Source: Branchipolynoe longqiensis (lineage: Eukaryota > Annelida > Polychaeta > Phyllodocida > Polynoidae). Taken from it: a stretch of DNA of 64,000 nucleotides. The stretch spans positions 173,662,047 to 173,726,046 of the forward strand of contig CM059186.1 of assembly GCA_030323885.1 (NCBI GenBank). The letters are read 5' to 3'. Shown here one piece after another: positions 39,294-51,774 of this stretch; the first letter of the stretch is position 1; each line of letters opens with the position of its first letter. Below the pieces are notes generated by a model. It made no database searches. It was not told where the DNA came from and worked only from the letters and a program-made list of their open reading frames with translations. The translations under genes and the position numbers were made by a program.

Positions 39294-39424
39294 TCCCTTC
39301 CCCTTCCCCTTCCCCTTCCCTTCCCCTCCCTTCCCCTTCCCCTCCCTTCCCCTTCCCCTCCCCTCCCCTTCCCCCACTCCCCTCCCCTCCCACACCCCCT
39401 CCACCACACACTCCCCTCCACACC
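39294..39424 (+). repeat. CCCCTTCC-rich tract
   Basis: Polypyrimidine repeat directly before the (AC)n tract. Confidence 0.9.
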
Positions 39425-39435
39425 ACTCCCACACA

Positions 39436-39599
<164 letters not shown>

Positions 39600-39663
39600 A
39601 GCACCCTCGGATCTAGCTTACGCTATCGTGCAAGTCCTTGCATGTAGAAACAACCACTGTCAC

Positions 39664-40033
39664 CGTTAAAGCTGCATAATCCGATAAAAGCGTGTCACCG
39701 TTAAAGCTGCATAATCCGATAATAGCGTGTCACCGTGAAAGCTGCATAGCCCAATAAAAGCGTGTAACCGTTAAAGCTGCATAGACCAATAAAAGCGTGT
39801 CACCGTTAAAGCTGCATAATCTGTTAAAGCTGCATAATCCGATAAAAGCGTGTCACCGTTAAAGCTGTATAATCCGATAGAAGTGTGTCACCGTTAAAGC
39901 TGCATAATACGATAAAAGTGTGTCACCGTTAAAGCTGCATAATACGATAAAATCGTGTCACATTTAAAGCTGTATAATCCGATAAAAGCGTGTCACAGTT
40001 AAAGCTGCATAATCCGATAAAAGTGTGTCGCCG
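39664..40033 (+). repeat. 35-bp satellite made of a MITE terminus
   Basis: About ten tandem copies of a unit comprising GTTAAAGCTGCATAATCCGA plus TAAAAGCGTGTCACC; the first part is the outer end of the AGCTGCATAG-MITE. Confidence 0.9.
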
Positions 40034-40044
40034 TAGCCCACATT

Positions 40045-40396
40045 CAAGTTGCATAGTCCGATGGTTTTGAGTTTCAGAAATTTTCTGAGATAAATACATT
40101 AAGTTGATCGTTATAATGTACCTTACTTTAGCTTGAAGTAACTTTTAATTTAAGTGGCTAACTTTTGAGATATTTGAAGTGCAAACATGCTAAATTAATT
40201 TTGGCAAGCTTGCCAAAACTCTGACACCATAGCATTCTGCAGTAACATGATCTATTCAAGTGCCTCACTATTCCCTTCTGTGTGGCAACAAATGTTTAAT
40301 AAGTGCATCAGCATCTAAGCTAGATGTATAGAATCAAATTAGGTCATTATTTTGGTTTTGAAAATTTGATGATTTCATCAGACTATGCAGCTTTAA
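40045..40396 (-). mobile_element. AGCTGCATAG-MITE copy beside its satellite
   Basis: Complete copy immediately following the 35-bp satellite made from the same terminal sequence. Confidence 0.85.
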
Positions 40397-41025
40397 GTTG
40401 AATGCAGAAAGCATTTTCATGTATGCTACTTATCGTATGACAAAGTCCAACTACTAATTTCTTATGTATCGCCTACATTAAGTTGAATGCCGAAAGCATT
40501 TGCATGTATGCTACTTATCGTATGACAAAGTGCAATTACTAATTTCTTCTAATATCCTACATTAAGTTTAATGCAGAAAGCATTTGCATGTATGCTACTT
40601 ATCGTATGACAAAGTGCAACTACTAATTTCTTATGTATCGCCTACATTAAGTTGAATGCCGAAAGCATTTGCATGTATGCTACTTATCGTATCACAAAGT
40701 GCAATTACTAATTTCTTATCATAGCCTACATTAAGTTGAATGCAAAAAGCATTTGCATGTATGCTACTTAACATATGACAAAGTGCAATTACTAATTTCT
40801 TATTGATTGATTGATTGGTGGTTGCTTTACACCGTGTCGGCAGCATATGCCATATTCACGGCGAGATTTCTTATAATAGCCTATATTAAGTTGAATGCAA
40901 AAAAGCATTTGCATGTATGCTATTTAACGTATGATAGTGCAATTACTAATTTCTTATAATAGCCTCCATTAAGTTGAATGCAAAAAGCATTTGCATGTAT
41001 GCTACTTATCGTATGACAAAGTGTA
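40394..41025. repeat. Minisatellite, about 88-bp unit
   Basis: Seven or so copies with GAATGCAGAAAGCATTTGCA, TGTATGCTACTTATCGTATG and ACTAATTTCTTAT. One copy is split at 40803-40865 by (ATTG)n plus a dispersed GGTTGCTTTACACCGTGTCG sequence also seen near 7288. Confidence 0.85.
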
Positions 41026-41339
41026 ATTTGGCCGTATGTTTAAAGAACAAAAAAGAGTAAAGTAAGCCGAGCGAATTGCACATAAAAGCAATAACCACAA
41101 GTATAGTCGTATGGTAACCACATTTCTTGCATCTCCTGGCACTCACTAAACACCACCTTCACGCCCCGGCCCACACTTAGGGGGTGGGCCGACTGTGGGC
41201 CAAGCAGCAGTGGTGTTCACCTGAGACCTGCCCCACATAACCACGGACCGTACTAACCCAGTCACCTCCCACACGACTGTCACTGCCAGCCGTACCAGCC
41301 ACAGCCGTCTACTATATAATGTACCTACCTACGTACATA

Positions 41340-41620
41340 TGCTGGTTGTAGGGAGTTTTGCATCCTGGCAACATCTAAGGTAATATCAGGACTGTACAGG
41401 ACGGGTACTGACTTCTGACAGTGCGCACTCATGGCGACTTTATTATAGTGTTGCCCCACTGGGAAATCAGGCCGCCGGTACCATGACCCGATATCCCATC
41501 CAGTCACCGAACTAAACCAGTCCTTGCCCTATCCTGTTAATATCGACTGCCTGGCTAGGAAGTGACAAGTATAAATTGTTACGTCATTGGTTTGACTCGA
41601 CCATGTTCCTCCAGTGTGGT
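41340..41620 (-). mobile_element. SINE-A copy, head lost
   Basis: Tail and body intact; breaks off after TTTGACTCGACCATG. Confidence 0.8.
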
Positions 41621-41749
41621 AGTTAGCAGCCGACCAGTCAGTGCCTCCTGGCAGCCATTTATTGTACTTATTATTTATATTTTTATGCAAGTAGGAGGCA
41701 AGACAATAAAGTTGAGTGAACTCTGGCTGGACCCGATCGGCCACTCCGT

Positions 41750-42913
41750 TTATATAGGGTATTCACGTGACGTCATTAACCGAATGCGCGGCCATTGTGG
41801 CGATATCAACCAGTGTGTCATGCGTATTGCCTGGACGCGTAGTGCAATAGAGTACATCACGGTTCCAGCGGCGTGGTGCATTGTGGGATGCATCAGAGCA
41901 AAACAACCCCGCCCCCAGAAGCACATGGCACATGCTAATACACTGGGTGCAGCTATGAAATGTGCTAGTTTCAGCTCATCTCAGCTCTTGTTTGAAACAT
42001 AGAATACCAACTAAAAAAATATATATAATAAATTAAGATATTAATCTTTTATCCAGCATTGCATTTACATCAATATAATCAGGACATCTTATACCATGTG
42101 CATTTAGATTTAGAAAGATCTAGGCACTCAGACTAGTGTTAGAGCCATAGCCAGAGTACTCAATGCATTGTCAATGGCAGTGAGCAATCTCCATACATAA
42201 AAAGTAAAATATTGATAAAACCACACCACCTAGAGCCAAACCGCTAGGAACACATATAAATATATAGAAAACATGCTTAACAAAAGGATTATATTAAATT
42301 GATACGGTTAGGGTTTTGGATTTCTATTAATTTGGAATAAAACTGATGTTTTTCACTGCGCGTATTGGCAAACTCAATGGCCGTACGCCTTTGCTTTGCT
42401 CCCAACGCCGTTTTCAGCGCATGCGCAGTCGGAACTGTGATGTAGTCTATAGGTTAGTTTTATTAGAAATTAATAGAAATGCAGGACCCTAACCATATCA
42501 ATTTAATATAATCATTTTGGTAAACATGTCTTCTATGTGTATACCAATCAGTTTCTTTCTAGGTGTTGTGGTCTTAGAGATATTTAACTTTTTCTATAGG
42601 AATATTGCTCACTGCCATTGACAATGCATTGAGTTTGCCGGTACGCGCAGTGCAAAACGTCAGTTTTATTCGAAATTAATAGAAATCCAGAACCCTAACT
42701 TTTAATATAATCTTTTTGGTAAACATGTTTTCTATGCGTATTCCAATCAGTTTGTTTCTAGGTGTTGTGGTTTTAGAGATATTTAACTTTTTCTGTAGGA
42801 AGATTGCTCATAGCCATTGAGTTTGCAGTGTGACAGTGTCTTTATTATTGTGGTTACTATCGCCACAATGGCCGCACTTCCGTTAGCGTGATGTCAGTGC
42901 ATACCCTATATTA
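41750..42913. mobile_element. GGGTATTCACGTGACGTC-ended foldback element
   Basis: About 55-bp inverted ends (ATATAGGGTATTCACGTGAC ... GCCATTGTGGCGATA and the reverse at 42850-42913). Contains an internal duplication of about 250 bp (about 42420-42640 and 42650-42830). Confidence 0.75.
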
Positions 42914-44054
42914 ATCAAAAGTAACAAATCTGCGCAAGGGAGGCTGATAGCCGGTGTGGCATACTCAGCCGTGTCCCGTGCTCAGCCGTGTCCATCGCTT
43001 CTGCGCATGCGCGGATTTATTATTGTGTTTGTATCTCTATTTCCTACTGCAGGAATTCACCACACTTTTATTTATCTTTTCTTGGCTGGGGGGAGGGGTC
43101 TAGAATTAGCCTACTTAGGCCACGGTTGTAGTGAACATCCAAATAAGTCTTAGTGAAGTATCTTAGCTGACAGCTTGAATGTGGATGGATTTTGACACAT
43201 GCGCAGACGATGCTGTTAGATTCTGCCGCATGCGCAGAAGCGATGGACACGGCTGAGCACGGGACACATCTGAGTACGCCACACCAGAGTGTGCGTGTGT
43301 CTGTGCATGTGACCTACACCGCATCATAATTAGCCATGGTTAATGCAGTGAGCAGCTACCCAAGGCGCTCAGGACCTGGATAACAAGCAGCGGTGAGTTC
43401 AGCCTGACCAAGACTAGCCAGAACCATGCGGAAGGAGGAGCAGCTCAGTGCTAGGAATAGTGAGAGAAGGAATATAAATTTAATATAATTAGTAATGACT
43501 ATATAAATATAATTATATACAGTAAAACCTCTCTAGAGAACCGACCACCTCCACAGGTTGACCACTCCCATATATCGATCGCTTTATTTTTCAATGACGT
43601 ATATCAATCAAGGTCAGACAACAAGCAATGTTGGGATCCATCCTAAATAATATTCGCATAACAAGTTATACTGCAGAACACAGCAGTGTCCAGTTTGAAC
43701 AAACTGCAGCGGAGCAGACGACAATTCTATTTGTTTGCAATTTTGGGGAGTGGTTCTCGGCAAGCTGTGGTGCTAGATGTTGGACCGGCTGCGACTGGTA
43801 CGGACTGGTCTAACACGTGGAGAGCGTCTGCCGCAGTGAGGATGGGGGCACCCAGAGCTGGTGTCCCGGGAGGGGGGGGGGGTTGAACCCCCCCCCAAAA
43901 AAACCACGAATGATACCAACAAAACAGTGCCAGCCTTCCATGTCAAACTAACCGAGTTGGAAATTGACTAACATTCTGATGTTTCGTGAGATGAACTCTG
44001 CGCCGCTGAAAGGTCCGGCGGGGTGGGGGTGGGGGGTGGGGGTGATGGGGGGGA

Positions 44055-44110
44055 TCTCTCTCTCCTCCACTCTTCTCTTCTCTCTACTTCTCTCTCTCTC
44101 TCTCCCCTCC

Positions 44111-44144
<34 letters not shown>

Positions 44145-44159
44145 CTCTCCTATGCTCTC

Positions 44160-44222
<63 letters not shown>

Positions 44223-44241
44223 ATCTCTCTCTCCTCTCTAT

Positions 44242-44274
<33 letters not shown>

Positions 44275-44300
44275 ATCTCTCTCTCTCTCTCTCTCACTTC
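44055..44300 (+). repeat. (CT)n microsatellite
   Basis: About 240 bp of CT/CTCC. Confidence 0.95.
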
Positions 44301-44349
44301 GACGTTTAATTCCCCGATGGTTTTGAGTTTGTCATTCACTTTTTGAAAT

Positions 44350-44640
44350 GGTTGATTAGTTGTTGGAGTTTTACGTCCTGGCAACATCTGAGGTCATATG
44401 AGGATGTGTACCAACTTGTGACAGTGCGCACTCATGGTGACTTTATAGTGCTATCCTTCTGGTAGACCATGCCACCAGCACCATGACCTATTATCCCACT
44501 CAGTCACATTATCTTGATACTGTACAAACCAGTCCTTGCCCTATCCTAATAATGCCCAGCGCCGGGCTAGGAAGCAAGAAGTATAAATTTTGTAAGTCTT
44601 TGGTTTGACTCGACCAGGGTTCGAACCCCACGATCTACCA
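44350..44640 (-). mobile_element. SINE-A copy, head truncated
   Basis: Tail, body and B box (GGGTTCGAACCC) visible; joined to a partial AGCTGCATAG-MITE. Confidence 0.8.
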
Positions 44641-44642
44641 CA

Positions 44643-44945
44643 CCTTTTGAGATAAATATATTAGAGTGATTTTTATGATCTACATTTCTTTAATTTGAAG
44701 TAACTTTGATTTAAAAAGGCTAGCTTAGGAGTCAGTTGAAGTGAGAACATGCAAAATTAATTTTGACATGCTTGTCAAGACTCTCACCTGCATAGGCTTC
44801 AGCCAGTAACAGGTTCTATTAAATTGACTTTTTATGAAGCAACAAATGCTTAAAGTGCATCAGCATCTAAGTTGAATATGTAGAATCAAATCTAGGTAAG
44901 TCTTTTTAGAAAAGTTGATGCCATCAACATACTGCAACTTTAAGC
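44643..44945 (-). mobile_element. AGCTGCATAG-MITE, truncated
   Basis: One end lost at the junction with a SINE-A. Confidence 0.7.
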
Positions 44946-45076
44946 CGTCACCAATCTTCTTTTCTTATTTTTCTTTTTTATTCAGTCTATTTTATTATTA
45001 TTAATAATATTATTTATGATGACCCTCGCAATTGAAAGAATTAAAATTTAATTTTCTTTTGTTTTTGTTTTATTAC

Positions 45077-45395
45077 CAGGGTTTGCACAGTTCCTTGAAA
45101 ATCCTTGAATTTCCAAATAACATTCAGGATTACCCAAAAACCTTTGAATATTGTCTGTTTTCACATAACACCCTTGAAAATGGCAATTTCCAGCAAGCCT
45201 CGTCTTTTAACAATTATTTAATTCCTTAATTGTGGGGAAACTAAAGCATGTTGCTGAGAAAGCATTGAAAAACTTGCGTGTTGTGGTGCATTTTGAACAC
45301 GCAAACAGCCCTTCAAAACCCTCGAATCCAAGAACTCGTGTATGAAAATCCCGGAAACCTTTGAATTTCATTTTCAAATGTTTGTGTGAACCCTG
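45077..45395. mobile_element. CAGGG-ended MITE
   Basis: Ends CAGGGTTTGCACAG and TGTGTGAACCCTG; TATTAC repeated at both edges. Confidence 0.75.
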
Positions 45396-45892
45396 TATTA
45401 CCCTAAGATCTCTGCCATAAGCTGCAGCTGATGTAGCTGCCAGTGTATCATTTAGAAAAATGCCAAAGTACGGCTTCCTAGGTAGGCTTTTTTTTTTCAG
45501 GGAGGGAAAAAAAGTGCCTGGGAGGGGGGGGGGGGGGGGCTTATTTATTCACTGCACACGGAAGGTGTTGGGTGCGGTCTAGAGTGGAAGTAGGCTTATC
45601 GTGGAGGACTTACGGCAGTTTAGTTTTTTGTTTTTTGTTTTTTTTCCCCACTACCGCCATATTTTCTTTCTTTAGGTTTTGTCTTCTTTCATAATTTCCT
45701 AGCCATGGAGAGATGGAATGGGCGGAAATAATAAAAAGTCTGTGTTTGTTTTTTGAAGGTGCCTTGGTTGCATTCGAGGTCCGGAAATGGAGAGACCGAA
45801 AAACCCCGAAAGAACCGCAAATAATTGCATGTGAAGAAATGTGTTTTGATTTGGCACACACCCGAGCACCGTTAGTGTATAATGTTACGGTA

Positions 45893-46497
45893 AGGCCCTG
45901 TCACACTACGACGTACGGTGTCAGTGCGTGCTCAATGTTAGAAAATTTGCCAGTACGTCAGCATTCGTCAAACTTTTCAGCGATGGGGGATAAAAATGGG
46001 TGTGTACACAATGTACACACAACATACATAATGTATGCGGAACGTATCTCTGACGTATTGCTAGCGTAGGAGAACGTTCATGTGCCTTGCAAAACGCTCG
46101 CATATGCCTGTGGAATGCTGACCAACGTTACATACGTTGCTCCATCGCTAGAAGTATGGCGTATACGTTAAATACGCTGGGGATGCGACAGGCATATGTT
46201 CGAAGTACGTTAGGAGTACGTCATGCATCCGTTGGTAGTACACAGACTGCACGTTCCCACCAGCTGAACGTACGGCTAACGTGCAGCAACATATACCAAC
46301 GTATCCCTAACGTATGCCGACGTATCCCGAAAATACATGCAGTGTACGTTCAACATACGAGCCACACGTTGGACATTTTTAGCATGCACACAATTTTTTC
46401 GGAGCCGCGACATATGACGATGTACGCAGACATGTTGGTCGAAAACCACATACGTCGGCATACGCTAAGGATATACGTTGTAGTGTGACCGGCCCTT
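45893..46497. mobile_element. TCACAC-capped foldback element, ACGTA-rich arms
   Basis: 605 bp between TA dinucleotides (45891-45892, 46498-46499). Caps AGGCCCTGTCACACTACGAC and GTAGTGTGACCGGCCCTT. Core contains GCATGCACAC flanked by T-rich and A/T-rich runs. Confidence 0.85.
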
Positions 46498-46656
46498 TAG
46501 ATCTGGCAACTTCCATGTTCGGGAGGTGGTTGGCGGGTAATCTGGCGACATAGCAGTGTGAGTAGAGCGTCTGTTTCCCCTGCTGGAGGTCGTGAGATCA
46601 ATCCCCGGCTGAAGCAAACCTCATACTTACAAAGTTGATGCTTGGTGCTAGGTTTG

Positions 46657-46840
46657 TTGTTTGTTGTGGGTTTCATGTCCTGGCAACATTTATGGTCATA
46701 TCAAGACGGGTACCGACTTGTAACAGTGCACATTCATGGCGATTTGTGTTGCTCCACTGGGAGACTAGGCCGCCGGCACCATGACTCAATTTCCGACACA
46801 ATTCTATTATCCTGATACTGAGCGAACCAGTCACTTGGCA
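46657..46840 (-). mobile_element. SINE-A fragment
   Basis: Tail and distal body only. Confidence 0.75.
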
Positions 46841-47184
46841 CTTGTCTCGTAATAAGCGGATAGATTTCCGCGTTTTCTGTAGGAGACCACCACCATTCCA
46901 GTCTATCGCTAGTGTAGATAAAACATTCACCCCATCCCAAAGTAGGTGTGAATGACAACCATGTCTAAATCCGAGCAAACACTGCTTTGAACTATAAACA
47001 AGCTGTGGAGGCACTGCTTCCAGCCTGCAGTTTTGATATATTGGCATAGAGTTGAGGAAGTAGGAGAGAATGCCAAAAAAAAAAACAAGTTGACAGGCAC
47101 TGACTTTTTGATTAATGTTTTAAGGTATTAATCTCATCATCATCATCATCATGCTGTCGGTCGCGATGCGACAAAGTCTGCTTT

Positions 47185-47790
47185 CATTACTTGACTGCCG
47201 CTCTCCATTTAGCTCTCTGCTGTGAGAGTTGCGTCCATGAGTCAGTTTATGTCTCTCAGCTTCAGGTTTCTCTTGATGGTAATCCTGAAACGGAGACGGG
47301 GGCGCCCTCTCTTTCTGTAGCCAGAAGGACAGTTGAGAATAGAGGATCTGCTTTGGTAGCCTGTCTGATGACTATCCTCATGAGGTGTCCAGTCCACGGG
47401 AGATTCTTTTTGATCAGAAGATCTTCCATAGAGGGCAGCCCCATCGTTCGGTATTTCCTTATTCGTCACTTTGTCCTTCCAGGTTAGCCTCATGATTGAA
47501 TGCAGATGTCGCATCATGAAGGCATGCAGCTTTTTCACCTGCCGTCTGTACACTGTCCAGGCCTGGCTCCGTATAGTAGGGTGGATGCACGATTGCGCGG
47601 TAGATCTTACCTTTGACCCGAATGGACACATGGTGGTTGTTCCAGAGTCTCTGGCGTAGTCGGCCGAAAGATGCGCTAGCCTTGGCCATCCTCCTCTGTA
47701 TCTCAGCATCAATGCGTCCATCACTTGATATAGTGCTATAGTGAATTCCGGAACAGAGTTCAGCTTGTTTCCGTCAACCATGATCTCCCC
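47185..47790 (-). mobile_element. Degenerate non-LTR retrotransposon RT fragment
   Basis: Three minus frames broken by frameshifts: MVDGNKLNSVPEF, MAKASASFGRLRQRLWNN then VKGKIYRAIVHPPYYTE, VYRRQVKKLHAF then MRLTWKDKVTNKEI, and GHLMRIVIRQATKADPLF. The order matches the C-terminal half of animal endonuclease-reverse transcriptases. Inactive. A different lineage from the 27.4-28.2 kb copy. Confidence 0.8.
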
Positions 47791-47971
47791 CTCTCAGGTT
47801 CTATCGGGTTAATCTACTAGATGTATTAACCAATTCTGCACTTCAAAAGTATAACTATCTGAACAATACATTTAGCTTATTAGATTGGGAAATTTATCTG
47901 GATATGTCCATAACTCAGCCTTCCAATATTTTCTCTGTAAGGTTGTTTAGCTGCCCTGTCACCAAGACTTA

Positions 47972-48051
47972 AAACGTAAAACTCCAACAACTCACTCACT
48001 CACTCACTCACTCACTCACTCACTCACTCACTCACTCACTCACTCACTCAC
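47972..48051 (+). repeat. SINE-A tail grown into (CACT)n
   Basis: ACGTAAAACTCCAACAACTC followed by about 14 CACT units; the tail motif has become a microsatellite. Confidence 0.75.
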
Positions 48052-48470
48052 TTTTATCTAGAATTTTATTTTGCTTGGCCACAAGTTTAGTTAATTAAAC
48101 AAATTTTAAGCTTTTGGACTTCATAAGAGTCTTTTGATACATACTTGATTGCATGCTATTACACGTTGCTAAAAAGCGATGGCTCAATGAAAATAAAATA
48201 GACAGAATACAAGTAAAACACTTCTCGTCATGAATAGCCATTGCTGCCAACATGGCGTAAAACAACCACCCAGCAATCAATTCAATCCCGCTCGCTTTGG
48301 TCTGTGATGAGAATACTGTCAAGTCAATGAGTGTTAAAGCCATGTACCACGTGATTGCTGTTAGTATTTCTTATTGCGCATTATATATATATATATATAT
48401 ATATATATTCCAATGTTTCCCCTCAGAGTTCAGAGGCAGCTTGTGGCTCTAATTTAAAACACAGCTTCAT

Positions 48471-48665
48471 ATGACCTGCGAGCGATGTCAGGGAGACAAA
48501 CCCCCTTTTGTGGGCGCCTTAATGCTGTCGCTGAACAAGGACTGTCTGGCGGAAGTGTCCGATGTGCCGTGTGCGGCCAACTATTTACGATGGATACAGG
48601 GAGCTGCTGAAGAAGCCTATTTGCGCGGTCACCCTTGCCGTTCGTGGGAGAATGCTGGAGGATAA
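48471..48665 (+). other. Unassigned 64-codon open frame
   Basis: MTCERCQGDKPPFVGALML then NKDCLAEVSDVPCAAN and YLRWIQGAAEEAYLR. Balanced composition and not made of repeats, unlike other open frames in this half. No family recognised and no splice context evident. Confidence 0.25.
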
Positions 48666-48715
48666 AGGCTAATGGGATTGCCTGTTTTTATCAAAACCAC
48701 GTGGTGTGGGTGGGT

Positions 48716-48840
48716 TGGGGGGGGGGGGCGTTAGGGCCACACGGGGGCTGTTGTGCGCATCAAACAGTGAGGACTTGTAAATGGGGGGGGGGGGTGAAAG
48801 GTGGGGGGGGGGGGTGAAAGGTGGGTGTGGGCGGTTGTGC
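48716..48840 (+). repeat. G-run rich tract
   Basis: Several runs of 8 to 13 G including a short tandem repeat GGGGTGAAAGGTGGG; G-quadruplex capable. Confidence 0.8.
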
Positions 48841-49002
48841 GCAGAACAGGGATGGACTGAAACTTGAAATAATATTTTTTGACCTTTTTTCCCAAGGGTT
48901 ATGAGCATTTATTATATATATATATATATGTATTTAAAATGACGTTATATCATTTGTATACTATATGTCAATGTATATAATTCAACAACTCCACTGTCAG
49001 AC

Positions 49003-49312
49003 TGGACATGGTGGCCAAATCAGTAAGAGCGCATGCTTCCTGTGCAGAAGGTCGGGAGTTTGAATCCTGGTCGAGTCTAACCAAAGACTTACAAAATTGA
49101 TACTTCATTACCTAGCCTGGCGCTTGGCATTAGTAGGATAGGGCAAGGACTGGTTAGCTTAGTGTCAGGATAATATGACTGAGTGGGATATCAAGTCATA
49201 GTGCCAGTGGCTTGGTCTCCCAGTGGGACCACTATAAAGTCACCATGAGTGCGTGCTGTCATAAAATTCAGTACATGTCCTGATATATGACGTTTGCTGT
49301 AAAACCCAAACA
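49003..49312 (+). mobile_element. SINE-A copy
   Basis: Full length; tail ends in (AAAC)n. Confidence 0.85.
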
Positions 49313-49459
49313 AACAAACATCCTTCGTACGAAAAATATGGGGAAATACCTCCGAAAAACCTTTTGACTAATTATTATTATTATTAGGTCCATTCTGGGG
49401 AAAGTTATGCTGAACCTGTGTCCCCCCGGTCTACCTGCTAATCACGGCATGGTACTGCA

Positions 49460-49690
49460 TATATTATTATTAATATGCCTGTGCTATTGCCAGTGGAGCT
49501 GTAGCTGCCTGGGTTATTGCCAATGCAGCTGTAACTGCCTGGGTAGTGTCATCAGCTGTGGCTATCGGGAACTGGCACTATGCCCCTCAGTTCTACACTA
49601 CTGTGGCCAACCAGGTGGCGCCACTCGCAGATACTTCTACCTCTCTTATACCTAAGGCTAAAAAAAGAAAATGTTGCTTCCTGTTGCAGG
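49460..49690 (+). other. Unassigned open segment with 30-bp internal repeat
   Basis: A frame without Met reads ACAIASGAVAAWVIANAAV then TAWVVSSAVAIGNWHYAP; the DNA contains two imperfect 30-bp units (TATTGCCA.TG.AGCTGTA.CTGCCTGGGT). Probably a short repeat, not a gene. Confidence 0.2.
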
Positions 49691-49699
49691 CAAGCAAAA

Positions 49700-50410
49700 A
49701 ATAGGGTATGTACGTAGGATTTTTTTTTTTTTTTAAAGCAATCTATCACTTGACTGGTAATTTGATGTGCACAAAGGTACACCCCATGTAATTTGTCAAT
49801 TATTATAGACTCCATAAGAGACAGCATTGATCGATACCTCTGGCTGGCCAACAATCTAGCCTACCATTTATTTTATAGTCAAAATTTCCGACGAGAGTGA
49901 GGGTGATAGTAGTGCTCATGCCAGCTCGGTTGCGACTCACTGCGGGTTTGCCTACATGAGTGCAAACCCAATTTTCCCAGGCCACTGCATTTCCAGTAGG
50001 CAGGGCAATAATAGCATTTTCAAGCCAAAAGCTACAGGCCCTCGTTTAAATAATATTTATATAATGTATTTATATAACACAGCAATTTTCATTGAAGCAA
50101 GCTATCTGTGATGGTCTGAAATGGTTTTATTTCTAAAGATTACGTAATTTTGTAAGAAAAAAAAATCACAGCCACAAACTTTGCATGGTCGGTCGCGCAA
50201 ACAGAAACACAACATTGGGCCAGCGTGTTTGGTGAGTGAAATACCCCCCACCCCCTCAGTAGACTAACCTCGATGCACTATATACGGATCCTTGTATGAA
50301 GTGGATCAAGACCAGGCAGGGATCTTTGTTTGCATATGATCTATGGCTGCTATTGTTACACGACATGGTCTCCGTCTGTGTGTTGAAACGGATGTAAGGA
50401 ACACAAATTA
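49700..50410. other. Unannotated intron stretch
   Basis: AT-rich with a T-run near 49720. Nothing else supported. Confidence 0.55.
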
Positions 50411-50411
50411 T

Positions 50412-50745
50412 TTAAAGGTGCATAGTTCGATAAAGGCATAACACTTATGTAGAATTGAACCTACATATCCAACGTTGATGCTGGTGCACTTATTAGGTAT
50501 TTTGTGCTGCACAAGAGGGAATGACTGCCAAGTCAATTTAACAGACCCTGTTTCTGCTAATGCCTATGTGGGTCAGAGTTTTGACAGGCATGCCAAAATT
50601 AACTTTACATGTTTACACTTCAATAAGTTAATCGTTTTAAAGATCAATTACTTGAGAATAATGTAAAGTAGATTATCCTGTAAACCTACTATATTTATTA
50701 CAGAAAATGACAGAAACTGAAAACCATTGGATCATGCAACTTTAA
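50412..50745 (+). mobile_element. AGCTGCATAG-MITE copy
   Basis: Both ends present with TTAA edges. Confidence 0.8.
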
Positions 50746-51104
50746 ATGGAGTATTCGGCAGCAGTGCTATAAAGCCTCTTATGTCTTGTAATATGTGTAC
50801 ATTGTATCTTATATCCCCCGCCTCCCAGATGATTGAAGAAAATGATGTCCATCTCAGTGTGTGGCTTCTATTATTAGATTCCACCCTCTTCAGTCCCCCC
50901 CCCCCCCCCCCCCCCCGCCCAGCTCCCCAGTAAGCATTACTTTTAGACAGGTGTGAAAGTTCACCACAGATTGCGATAGGGGACTTTTCACACCTGACGT
51001 TCATGCATCCTCAGAAAGAAGGGCAGTGATCAATCAGTGCATCACCTCATTGTGTGTTATTTACTACCACTCGACCACAAACTACAGCAATTTTCACTCT
51101 TAAC

Positions 51105-51456
51105 TTAAAGCTGCATAGTCTGCCGAAGCATCAGATTTTCAAAAACAAAACATTTATCTAGATTTGATTATTCATATCTAGCTTAGACACTTGCAATTAT
51201 TAAGCATTTGTCACCACATAAAAGGGGGTACTGAATCAAATTAACAGAAGCTGTTACTGCAGAAGCCTATGGTGTCAGAGTTTTGGCGTGCATGCCAAAA
51301 TTAATTGTGTGTGTTTGCACTTCAAATATCTCAGAGGTTAGACATTTAAAATAAAAGTTACTTCAAACAAAAGTAATGTAGATTATAACGATCGACCTAA
51401 TATATTTATCTCTGAAAATGACAGAAACTCAAAACCATCGGACTATGCAACTTTAA
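51105..51456 (+). mobile_element. AGCTGCATAG-MITE copy
   Basis: Complete copy, TTAA edges. Confidence 0.85.
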
Positions 51457-51774
51457 TGTCCCAAGTACAACTACCTGCCTCACCAAAGTCTGGGTGCGGA
51501 TTTTATTTAAAGGATTTTGCCATGGACAATGTGTGGAACTTGGTCCTAATTATGGCACCTGACTCACCAGCCACAAAGGAAAAAAAAAGCAATGTAATTC
51601 AAGAGTATGAAAAGCAAGTTGTGTGATTCACCAGGGAAATTAAATGTACAAACCAGCCTGTCGCCTTCTGGCGGCGCCGCACGCAGCCTGGGTCTGGTTT
51701 GTGGGTGGTCAGGAGTTACCCTTAGAATCTCCAGGCGCAGGTAGGTAGACCGACAGGCAGGCACGCAATCTGCG

